From a virus: a stretch of DNA of 41,710 nt. Shown piece by piece: positions 20,009 through 28,327 of this stretch. Location: positions 1 through 41,710 of the IMG/VR virus record IMGVR_UViG_3300025889_000020. One strand, given 5' to 3'. The translations under genes were made by a program, and so were the position numbers. Below the pieces are notes generated by a model, which did not search any database, was not told the DNA's origin, and worked only from the letters and a program-made list of their open reading frames with translations. Position 1 is the first letter of the stretch. Each line of letters begins with the position of its first letter.

Positions 20009-23000
20009 TTATTGAGTGAGAAGAGCAAGTACATCTTGTTGAGAGCCTTGTCTTTTCGCAGCTTTTATTTGATTCTGTTGCTGAAGCAGTTCAGGGAACT
20101 CTTGTAACATCTGCATTCTAGCCCTCGATCTATATCTACTCATTATTCTTTGTATGTATTCAACACGTGGACTAGGCAAACCGCTGTACGATGTTGCGTC
20201 TAAAGCTTGGTAACGTGAATCAGCAAACAACTTCTCAAAGGCTTGTCTCATAGTGAAACCGTTTATGGTAACTTCAGAATGTAATTCCATCCATCTATCA
20301 TAAGCACTTCTTCCGTTAGCTTGTTCGTAATCTAATAGATCAATAACACCATCTAACTTCGTACTGGGTGCAGAAAAACCGTGTCCGACTTTAGCTAACT
20401 CCAACATAACAGAGTCGTTACTAGCTGATCCCCACATAACAGGATTCAAAGGGTTGATAACACCAGCGACCCCCTCAAAGTACTCTTGTACTACAGGTTC
20501 CCCTAATGGATTGCGTTTCAAATCTAATGTAGTACCGGGTATTCTTTTAAGAACTACATCAGCAAATGTCCTAGCTTCTTCTAACTGTTGATCTCCTGTT
20601 ATAGATTGACCTTGGTTGAATATGTTAGGAATGAAACCTCCCACAACAGTTCCTCCATACTTACCAGCAGTAGTAGACTCTGGGTCAAAGATAGCCTTAA
20701 AGAAGTTATCAATACCAGCTAAGTAAGACTTGTTAGTAGCGTTCCTAGTTAAAGCTAGAGTCATTGAAGAAGCTAACTTCATAAGAACATTATCATCAAC
20801 GCTGTGCATCTTACCGTCTTCCATCAAGTCAGCGGTATCTGCATACATACCAATCATAGTAGCTATAGGATCGAGACGACCGTAACTTATCCACTTATCT
20901 CCAATCTTTATACTATATGGAACATTACCAGCAGCTTCCCATATCTTCCTTTGCTTAAAGTCTTTAGGGCCTTGTCCGTTAATTCTGTCTTTAAAGTTAA
21001 ATACAGCAACCATCATAGCTCCATTCAACAAAGCACTAAATGCTAACTTACCCTTTACCTCTGCTCTCTTTAAATGGTCAGGAGTTCCGTCAGCCTTTAC
21101 AGCATTCAACTGCTCAAGTATAGAGTTCTTAGCGTCTTCTGTAGCTGGCATCCCTTTCCTTAAACGCTCAATCCTAGCTTTGTATTCAGGAGCTACTAAA
21201 GGTAGTTTTTCTCTGAGCTTATCAAACGCTAACATTTCCCAAGCACCTAATCTACTAAAAGAGAATTTAAGAATGTTTGTTGGGGTCCTGATAAATGGAG
21301 CAACGATAAATCCTCCTGGAAAACCGCTAACAAACTTTTGTAGTAGCTGCATGTTTTTACCAAGCTCAGTAGAGAAAGTTATCTCATCAGCAGATGCTAA
21401 GTTAGGTTCAACAAAATCTCTAGTCAAAGCATCTAAAGCTTCAAAGTCAGTACTAGATTCATCTACTAAACCTAATCGTCTTGAACGTTCCGCTGTTTCC
21501 TTTTTAGCTTGCTCTACATATTCGTAGATCGCTTTCTCTCTGTCAGACGGTGCGTCAAACTTCTGATCTTTTACAGATGCTTGAGCTTCTTTAATTAGAT
21601 TAGCTTCAGAGAAGTTCCTGTTAGAACGAGTTAACAAAGCTTGCATAGCGTCAGCTGTATACTCTGCTATCTTCTCTGGGTCTTGTATACCTAAGTCCAT
21701 TGCTTTAGTACGGAGCATCGTTTCAGCACGAGTTCTGTACTCATTAAATTTGTACATTTGATCCCAAGCTTGGTTGGTTCTGTTTGGTAACCGTACGGCT
21801 TTCCCAATCCAATCTATTGCTGTCTCTAGACCGTCTGATAATTCAGTTCCTAACACTTCTCCTACATTCTTTCCGGTAATTGATCCTATGCTATCTTCAG
21901 TTTGTTCTACGAAAGCTGATCTAGCATCTCCGATATAATAATCACCGCTCTTCCACGCATTAAGCATGAATCGAACTAAACCTGTTAATTGAAAGTTTTT
22001 AGAACTAGCGTGTGTTATAGCTTTCTTTGTAGCAGGATCAGCACTCATCCAACCACCTACATATCTCTCAAACTGCTTAACAGATGTAGACATAAAACCA
22101 CCCCCAGCATTTACCGTTATAGTACGAGGTCCCCACATTAAAGCATTTTTATAATATTCTTCTACCATTTTTAAGAACTTGCCTCCCTCATGTCCTCTTA
22201 TGGTATTGTTCATCCCTATAATAGTATTCCACACATCATCTCCGCCTTTAGCCTTAGCGAACAATATGTTTTCCACTATTTGGTCAATGGTTAAACCGCC
22301 TTTCTTACGGAGATAATCGTTCCTGAGTTTTCTGTCAGTTATTTCAACTCTATCTAGTCCAATCCTAGCTTTCATTTGTGTAGTTTTTAAACCAAATCCG
22401 AACCCACTAGATAACCCAGAAACACCTGCTTGTATATGAAGTTGGAGGTCTATTAAACTTTTAATCCGTGCTTCTAGGATTTCTAATTCTTCCTCTCCTA
22501 GTTTAGCTCTACCTACATTGTATTCTTCAGCTAACTTAATAATCTCTTGCCCGTTCTTAGTTAAACCAGCTCGAAGACTTACATGACGTAATGCAATTCT
22601 TCTTAACTGAACAGCATCGTTTTTATATTGATTAACTAATCCTTTAAGAAAGTTCCCATCGGCTCCTGTAGCGTCAGCCATTTCATTAAGAACGCCTTCA
22701 TCTAACATCTCTTGAGTATACTTAGCTACTTGGTTCGATCCTTGTAGTTTTTCAGCACCAGCATCCAACATAGCCATAATCTCATCAGCGTATGCACCTG
22801 ATGGTATATCAAAATCATTTGCTACAGCTTTAGCTACACCGTCAATAGCTTGCCTGCCGCCAGTTCTTATACTTTTAACAGATACATCGTCTATTGATTT
22901 TTTAATAATATCATCACTAAACTCAGGCATCTCGGCAAAAGTTCTACCAAACTCTAAAGGACGCTGACGCTGTATCTTTATATTACGCTGTTTAATAAAG

Positions 23001-25141
23001 TCGTTAAATATCTTCTGTCTTTGATCGATACCTAACTTAGCCTTCAAAGAAGCAAACATATCCTTGAACATGATCGCTACTTCTTGTGCTATTCTTTTAA
23101 GTGTGCCTTGAGGAGCTAAGTCTTTCTCATCTAACTTCTTCAAGAAAGCATCCGTCATCTCCTCCGCAAAGTATTCGTCTACATCTGCGTATCTGTAGTT
23201 ATCGCTGGTAAACTCCCCTTTCTTGAATCCGTTCAGTTCTTTCGCTAACGCTATTCTTTCACTTGGAGTCTTAGCTTTGTCTTTAGCTCTTTTACTTAAA
23301 TCGTCTAAATAGTTCTGACGCTCTTTTTGAAATTGTTTAGTTAAAGAATCTACATCAGTTGAAGGAAGATAACGACTAAGGCTATGCCACAACTCGTGAA
23401 CCATAGTTCTTTTAATCTCACCCTTATCTATAGTAGCTTGTCTTATTTGTAGTAGATTGTTACCAAAGTTATAACGACCAGCTGAGGGTATTTTATTAGT
23501 AACAGACAGAGATACATCACCAAACAGGCGTTGTCCCATTACATCTATAAACTTCTCTACATCCGCTACATCCTCCGGATCAGCTCCCTTTATAGGGAAC
23601 TTCTTCATCAACCTACTCTTTAAGTTACCAGCCCCTTTAGGAATAATATCCATCATGGCTTCTTCTTCGTAGGTCTTGAATGGTCCTGGTCTTCTATCTA
23701 TAGCTTCATCAAAGTCTTCGATAGTTTCACCGAGGTCGTCTAGTTTTTGTTGTAGTTCTGGTTCAACTTGCTTCTCTCGAAACTCCGGCATTTCCGCAAA
23801 AGGTCTATCTCTTCTTCCTCGAAAATCCTTTGGAGACTCTCCCATCGTAACAAGTTCATCCATTAACCGTTCTTCAGGAAAGTTAACAGCTTTAGATATT
23901 TCCCTAATAGAATACCCTTCTTGCCACATATCTATAGCAGCGTTTAATGCTGTATCCTCACGTCTTTTAGATAACTCGAAAGCATCCAATCCAGTGTCAA
24001 AACCTTTATCCTTACGCCCTAGCATTATATCCCTAACATCCTCTCCTAAAGATATTAGTTCTTGTTCTATAAATTCAGGTTCTAAGTTTACTGTTTTAGA
24101 AATTTCATCTGGAGAGTAGCCTTCGTCCCACATCTTTAAAGCTACATTCATTCCTATAGCTTCTTGTGTTTCTCTTGTTACTTCAAAGCCTGTATCTTTT
24201 CTTCCTAGTGAGAAATCTCTAGGGTCCTCTCCTATATCTAGTAAATAGTCCTGTATTCTCTTTTTATCAATCTTGAGAGTTCTTTTTATTTCATCTAAGC
24301 TGTAACCGCTATCCCACATAAAAAGACTTTTATTTTTTAATACATCTTCTTCTGTTAACGGTTCTCTAACAAACTTCTTTCCTTCAGCAAAACTAGGCAG
24401 ATCAGCAAACGCTTCTCCTTTAGTCTGGTCTTGCCATTTAAACATAGCAGAAGTTATAGCGTCCTCTCTAGTAGCACCTTTACTTACTTCTGTGTTCTTA
24501 ACCTTAATAGCATCAAGACCAGCTGTGAATCCTTTAAACAAACCTGCTAGACCTAACCCTACAAGCTGCCCCTCAATGACATTTTTTAACCTACCTTCCA
24601 ACTCACTGTCTTCAGGATCAGCAGCCAAGTATTGAGTAACTGCGTTATTAAAAGCTGGGTTATCGGATTCAGTCAACAAATTGGCTAACCTCTGTTCTTG
24701 ACCGTCGAATGCTGCAAAGTCTGTAGCTAGTTCCGCTCCTAATAATCCAGTTACTTTTACATCGGTAAACTTACCTGGTTTCTTACCTTTAGTTAGAGCT
24801 TTCGCTGCTTTACCTGTAACACCTGTTAGCTTACCTGCTCTAGCTGCTTTACCTGCTACACTAATCCCCTTTCCAATAGCACCGAAAGGAACAGCAAACT
24901 GTACTAAACTAGTAGCTATATCACCCGCCATTGTTTTAGAACGACCAAACAAACGCTGCTCGTCCCAATCTGGTAACACATCGAATGACAAGAAATCTCC
25001 TAAATTATAAACACCGTGAGCCATGCTCTCCAATCCTCTAGGAACACTAGCAGCTATATCTAAAACATAGTCACTAACTCCTAACGATTCTTTTTTAGAA
25101 GTGCTTAAATCAAACTCGCTATAATCTTCAGTAAACTTCAT
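20009..25141 (-). CDS. Large internal virion protein (T7 gp16 position) with zincin-like motif and HTH-like repeats
   Basis: A 1710-residue protein in the position of T7 gp16 (1318). Domain order by eye: N-terminal part with Ala/Gly-rich helices (1-244); three repeats of about 60 residues (W276, W338, W406) of the type WxxGYSxxEIxxxxx, resembling sigma/HTH helices; a segment with HELWH (582-586) and a downstream YFAEE (657-661), a candidate zinc metallopeptidase site; then about 950 residues, mostly helical. FADLPSF (245-251), FAEMPEF (448-454) and FAEMPEF (735-741) lie at the borders. No lytic transglycosylase motif of T7 gp16 type is seen. It probably forms part of the ejected core that opens a DNA path through the envelope. 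Its ATG overlaps the preceding stop as TAATG. Confidence 0.8.
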   Translation of the reverse strand: MKFTEDYSEFDLSTSKKESLGVSDYVLDIAASVPRGLESMAHGVYNLGDFLSFDVLPDWDEQRLFGRSKTMAGDIATSLVQFAVPFGAIGKGISVAGKAARAGKLTGVTGKAAKALTKGKKPGKFTDVKVTGLLGAELATDFAAFDGQEQRLANLLTESDNPAFNNAVTQYLAADPEDSELEGRLKNVIEGQLVGLGLAGLFKGFTAGLDAIKVKNTEVSKGATREDAITSAMFKWQDQTKGEAFADLPSFAEGKKFVREPLTEEDVLKNKSLFMWDSGYSLDEIKRTLKIDKKRIQDYLLDIGEDPRDFSLGRKDTGFEVTRETQEAIGMNVALKMWDEGYSPDEISKTVNLEPEFIEQELISLGEDVRDIMLGRKDKGFDTGLDAFELSKRREDTALNAAIDMWQEGYSIREISKAVNFPEERLMDELVTMGESPKDFRGRRDRPFAEMPEFREKQVEPELQQKLDDLGETIEDFDEAIDRRPGPFKTYEEEAMMDIIPKGAGNLKSRLMKKFPIKGADPEDVADVEKFIDVMGQRLFGDVSLSVTNKIPSAGRYNFGNNLLQIRQATIDKGEIKRTMVHELWHSLSRYLPSTDVDSLTKQFQKERQNYLDDLSKRAKDKAKTPSERIALAKELNGFKKGEFTSDNYRYADVDEYFAEEMTDAFLKKLDEKDLAPQGTLKRIAQEVAIMFKDMFASLKAKLGIDQRQKIFNDFIKQRNIKIQRQRPLEFGRTFAEMPEFSDDIIKKSIDDVSVKSIRTGGRQAIDGVAKAVANDFDIPSGAYADEIMAMLDAGAEKLQGSNQVAKYTQEMLDEGVLNEMADATGADGNFLKGLVNQYKNDAVQLRRIALRHVSLRAGLTKNGQEIIKLAEEYNVGRAKLGEEELEILEARIKSLIDLQLHIQAGVSGLSSGFGFGLKTTQMKARIGLDRVEITDRKLRNDYLRKKGGLTIDQIVENILFAKAKGGDDVWNTIIGMNNTIRGHEGGKFLKMVEEYYKNALMWGPRTITVNAGGGFMSTSVKQFERYVGGWMSADPATKKAITHASSKNFQLTGLVRFMLNAWKSGDYYIGDARSAFVEQTEDSIGSITGKNVGEVLGTELSDGLETAIDWIGKAVRLPNRTNQAWDQMYKFNEYRTRAETMLRTKAMDLGIQDPEKIAEYTADAMQALLTRSNRNFSEANLIKEAQASVKDQKFDAPSDREKAIYEYVEQAKKETAERSRRLGLVDESSTDFEALDALTRDFVEPNLASADEITFSTELGKNMQLLQKFVSGFPGGFIVAPFIRTPTNILKFSFSRLGAWEMLAFDKLREKLPLVAPEYKARIERLRKGMPATEDAKNSILEQLNAVKADGTPDHLKRAEVKGKLAFSALLNGAMMVAVFNFKDRINGQGPKDFKQRKIWEAAGNVPYSIKIGDKWISYGRLDPIATMIGMYADTADLMEDGKMHSVDDNVLMKLASSMTLALTRNATNKSYLAGIDNFFKAIFDPESTTAGKYGGTVVGGFIPNIFNQGQSITGDQQLEEARTFADVVLKRIPGTTLDLKRNPLGEPVVQEYFEGVAGVINPLNPVMWGSASNDSVMLELAKVGHGFSAPSTKLDGVIDLLDYEQANGRSAYDRWMELHSEVTINGFTMRQAFEKLFADSRYQALDATSYSGLPSPRVEYIQRIMSRYRSRARMQMLQEFPELLQQQNQIKAAKRQGSQQDVLALLTQ

Positions 25142-27366
25142 TACGGTCTTAGCTGCTCTGCTACTTTGAATTGTTGTCTTATAAATTGTCTAACCTTGTT
25201 TTCGTCTTCTTCACTATCTTCTTGCAGTGATACTTGAAATATAGCTTCATACAGTTGCGTCTCTGGTGTTTTATCCTCATTAGGATCATTTTGTAAAGCA
25301 AGTAATCTATCTTTAGATATAAGAAGAAACGAAGGTAGTAACTGTTTTATAGCTTCTCTATCTATAGGTACTTCTCTAGCACCTCTAGTTGTATTTAAAG
25401 TAAAAGAACCTTTATTGATATTTTCAGTAGTTAAAAGTTTATCCTTTTTAGCTAACATATACACAACTAAACTACGCCTAGCTATGTCTTTTTCAGCTTT
25501 AAATTTATCAGTAGATTCCAATGTATCTAAAAGTATATCTATGTTTTTTCTATATAAACCTTGAGGATATGAACCAGTCTTTTCAAAAGTATCTGCATCC
25601 CTAACGGCTCCTTCAAAATCACCTTTCCTAAGTTTTTCCTCTATATCAAAAATATTAGTAGCATAAGTTTCAGGACTTAAGAAAGATAAAGCTGCGTCGC
25701 TTACTTTTTTAGTAGGGTCTACATAAGAACTAGTTTTACCCTCTTCATACTTTTCAGCTCCCTTAGTGGTAACCTTAAGTTCAGCTTCTGATTTCTTCTC
25801 GTTTTCTAGTCTCTCTTGTAGTTGAGTTCTAAATTTAGATAGCAAATCATCCTCATAGTTAAGCATGTGATCCGCTACTACAGTCTGGAACTTTGTGCTT
25901 TCTACATCTTCTCCCTCTACAGTTTTATATTTACCTGTAGCAAGTTGTCTCATTATTTTAACACGCTCTTTTAACATATCTTTAGCCAAAGAACCTGCTA
26001 TAGCTGCATACTTAGGATTAATCGTAAGAGCACTCAAAGTGTCCGAAGGGTTGCTAGGGACCATGTACTCTGTTTTAGTTAATAACTCATTTGTTAAAGT
26101 GTTAACTTCCTCATCAAAACTTAAGCCAACTTGTTGCGGTCTAACTTCCGATAGAATCCTTTTAACTTGTAGGAATACTTCCTCTTTAGGTTTTGGTTTC
26201 CGTATAGCTTCTAATGATTGATATATACGATCTACAGCATCAGGACCCGCAACATATGAGTTACCAGTTTTAAGTGCTTTTTGTCTTAAATATTCAAATG
26301 CTTCTTGTTCATTGGTTATAGTAAGCGTGCCATCTTCCCCTATATAAGATTGGTTGTTAGCTAGTTTAGCAGATATTTCAACAGCTTCGTTGCTTATCTC
26401 TCTTAGAATATTATTTCCTTCTTTAAGCTCTTCGTTTTGTTGTTGGCTAAAAATATTCTCAGCATCTGCTCTCAACACCGCTTCATCAGAGGAGTAGTCA
26501 CTAAACACATCATCAGTCTTTAGTTTCTTATCTTTAATTGTAGTGGTCCCTACTTTAAGGTCTCCTGAAAATTCCATCCAGTGTTCAAAAGACTCCCGAT
26601 CCCCAGCTCTAGCGTGTGCCATAGCAACATCACGCCTTAGCTTCAGTAGTTGGGCTGGGGTAAAAGCACCTTCATTTTCGGACCACCACTCACTTATAGC
26701 GTCCGGATCAGCCATAACACCTTGGTTATCTAAAGAAGCTCTGTATACTATGTTCTTACCTGCCAACTCTAACTGTTCTCTGTTCTGTTCATTCTTTATA
26801 GAATTATAACGAAGCGAGTATTGTTGTATTGTATTCTTAGCAGCTGCATCAAAACCCTGCCTTATGGTAATATCTTTTAAGGATTCATAATCCTCAGTCA
26901 TACCAGTAATAACATCTTGAACTACTTTATCTGTAGGTGTAGCTGCGTCTGACTTATCAAGTGCTTGTTGTAATCTAAGTTGGAACTCATCGTGGAACTG
27001 TGCACCTGCTGCTTTTCTTACACGCTCTTGGTTCCAAGGATTAGACATAAAAGGGATGAACTGCTTACGGACTCCCTTATCAAATTCATTTCTATTTTGT
27101 AGTGCTTCTGCATTTACTTCTTCAATTGATTTATCAGCGAGATCGGCTATAGCTTCTTGTTCTTTTATATCACCTATTTGTTTTACCTCACCTGCAATTT
27201 GTACGCCTACACCTACTGCCCTAGCTAACTGACCTAACTTCCCCTCCTGCCATGACGGTGTCTGTATTACATTAACAGGTGTTGTACCGTAGCTGCCAGG
27301 AACCGTTGGTCTTACCTGTTGGATAGCACCTTTTAAACCTTCTACTACTACTCTTGGTTTAGCCAT
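25141..27366 (-). CDS. Internal virion protein (T7 gp15-like position)
   Basis: A 741-residue helical protein (T7 gp15 is 747) starting MAKPRVVVEGLKGAIQQVRP. It is rich in glutamine and acidic-basic helices and lacks enzyme motifs that I can identify. By size and gene order, between the gp14-like and the gp16-like proteins, it should be the second core protein ejected into the host. Its stop overlaps the next ATG by one base. Confidence 0.8.
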   Translation of the reverse strand: MAKPRVVVEGLKGAIQQVRPTVPGSYGTTPVNVIQTPSWQEGKLGQLARAVGVGVQIAGEVKQIGDIKEQEAIADLADKSIEEVNAEALQNRNEFDKGVRKQFIPFMSNPWNQERVRKAAGAQFHDEFQLRLQQALDKSDAATPTDKVVQDVITGMTEDYESLKDITIRQGFDAAAKNTIQQYSLRYNSIKNEQNREQLELAGKNIVYRASLDNQGVMADPDAISEWWSENEGAFTPAQLLKLRRDVAMAHARAGDRESFEHWMEFSGDLKVGTTTIKDKKLKTDDVFSDYSSDEAVLRADAENIFSQQQNEELKEGNNILREISNEAVEISAKLANNQSYIGEDGTLTITNEQEAFEYLRQKALKTGNSYVAGPDAVDRIYQSLEAIRKPKPKEEVFLQVKRILSEVRPQQVGLSFDEEVNTLTNELLTKTEYMVPSNPSDTLSALTINPKYAAIAGSLAKDMLKERVKIMRQLATGKYKTVEGEDVESTKFQTVVADHMLNYEDDLLSKFRTQLQERLENEKKSEAELKVTTKGAEKYEEGKTSSYVDPTKKVSDAALSFLSPETYATNIFDIEEKLRKGDFEGAVRDADTFEKTGSYPQGLYRKNIDILLDTLESTDKFKAEKDIARRSLVVYMLAKKDKLLTTENINKGSFTLNTTRGAREVPIDREAIKQLLPSFLLISKDRLLALQNDPNEDKTPETQLYEAIFQVSLQEDSEEDENKVRQFIRQQFKVAEQLRP

Positions 27367-27371
27367 TGTTA

Positions 27372-27875
27372 TTATGAAAATGTTTTATAAGCTCTAGCAG
27401 CTTCCAATCCGGTTTCCGCAAGAGCGATTGCAAAGTTTGGTCGAGATGGCATCTTTGATCTTATCCGTGCGATGTCTTGAGTGTGAGCGAATGCTATCTC
27501 CTCTTGCCTCATCTCTCTACCTACACGCATATATCCTTGTTGTATTTGTTGAGCTGTTTTTACCCTACCGAATTGAGCAGCTAAATCATTGTACGATTTC
27601 ATCTCAATGCCTACTCCTTCACCTCTCGCTGCTATAGCTGTAGCTTCCCTTGCTTGATTCTCTAAAGCTAAGTCACGCATTCTTAAAGTTTCAGACTCAG
27701 TCTCTTGCAGTTGCTGCATATTTTCAGCAGTGAAGCGTTTTAAGGTTTGTTGATTGCGTAATGCAGCAGCTTGTTCAACAGCAGCTTTCTGCATCTTATA
27801 TGCTTGCTGTTGGGCTGCGAACTTCAACCCTCCTTGAACGCCTACTAAGGCTGCCATAGCTCCTGCGTTACACAT
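27372..27875 (-). CDS. Internal virion protein (T7 gp14-like)
   Basis: The ATG at 27875 gives 167 residues beginning MCNAGAMAALVGVQGGLKFA. A short alanine/glycine-rich hydrophobic N-terminus is followed by long alanine/glutamine-rich helices (AAQQQAYKMQKAAVEQAAAL), as in T7 gp14, which inserts into the outer membrane during ejection. The frame is open up to 27926, but that extension overlaps the previous gene. The next two genes are the other core proteins, in T7 order. Confidence 0.8.
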   Translation of the reverse strand: MCNAGAMAALVGVQGGLKFAAQQQAYKMQKAAVEQAAALRNQQTLKRFTAENMQQLQETESETLRMRDLALENQAREATAIAARGEGVGIEMKSYNDLAAQFGRVKTAQQIQQGYMRVGREMRQEEIAFAHTQDIARIRSKMPSRPNFAIALAETGLEAARAYKTFS

Positions 27876-27880
27876 AACAA

Positions 27881-28327
27881 TTACTTCCTCTCTAATATAA
27901 ATGACAGATAGTTCTCGTACTGACAATCGTTAAACTCAGCACCTAACCACTCCAACCATCTAATACTCAGCTTGTTACTACGCATGACAAAGTTAGTTAA
28001 GTAATCAAAGCCATCTAACAACTCCTCTACCTTCTCAGCTGAGTGTTTCAAAAAGAACTTCTTTATCTTCGGTAATCTTCTAGTCCCTAATAACCAAGCA
28101 CTTCCGATATTAGTACCGTTGATAGGAGCTACTCCAAAGGAGCAGTACAGATTGTTTTCCTCATCCCGTACACTGTAGCACTTGCTCGATGTAACATACG
28201 ACATATACACAGCATCTCTAGGGTGACACATAAGACCGAGAATCTCTAACATATCTTCCTCCCGCAAATCGTCGTACAGATCAGCTGCATCCATATCCCC
28301 TTGTGCTTCATCTATCCTAAGCTCCAT
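27881..28327 (-). CDS. DUF2833 / T7 gp13-like protein
   Basis: A 148-residue protein starting MELRIDEAQGDMDAADLYDD. The CHPRDAVYMSYVTSSKCYSV and GSAWLLGTRRLPKIKKFFLK segments resemble the gp13/DUF2833 family, which has a GNAT-like fold and is needed for assembling infective virions in T7. The position between tail tubular protein B and the gp14-like protein is also that of T7 gp13. It overlaps the tail tubular gene by 11 nt. Confidence 0.8.
   Translation of the reverse strand: MELRIDEAQGDMDAADLYDDLREEDMLEILGLMCHPRDAVYMSYVTSSKCYSVRDEENNLYCSFGVAPINGTNIGSAWLLGTRRLPKIKKFFLKHSAEKVEELLDGFDYLTNFVMRSNKLSIRWLEWLGAEFNDCQYENYLSFILERK

Noticed and set aside
23676-24119. 147-codon + strand frame opposite the internal virion protein
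   Set aside because: Serine-rich low-complexity translation, no ribosome site, and the minus strand clearly codes for the repeats.
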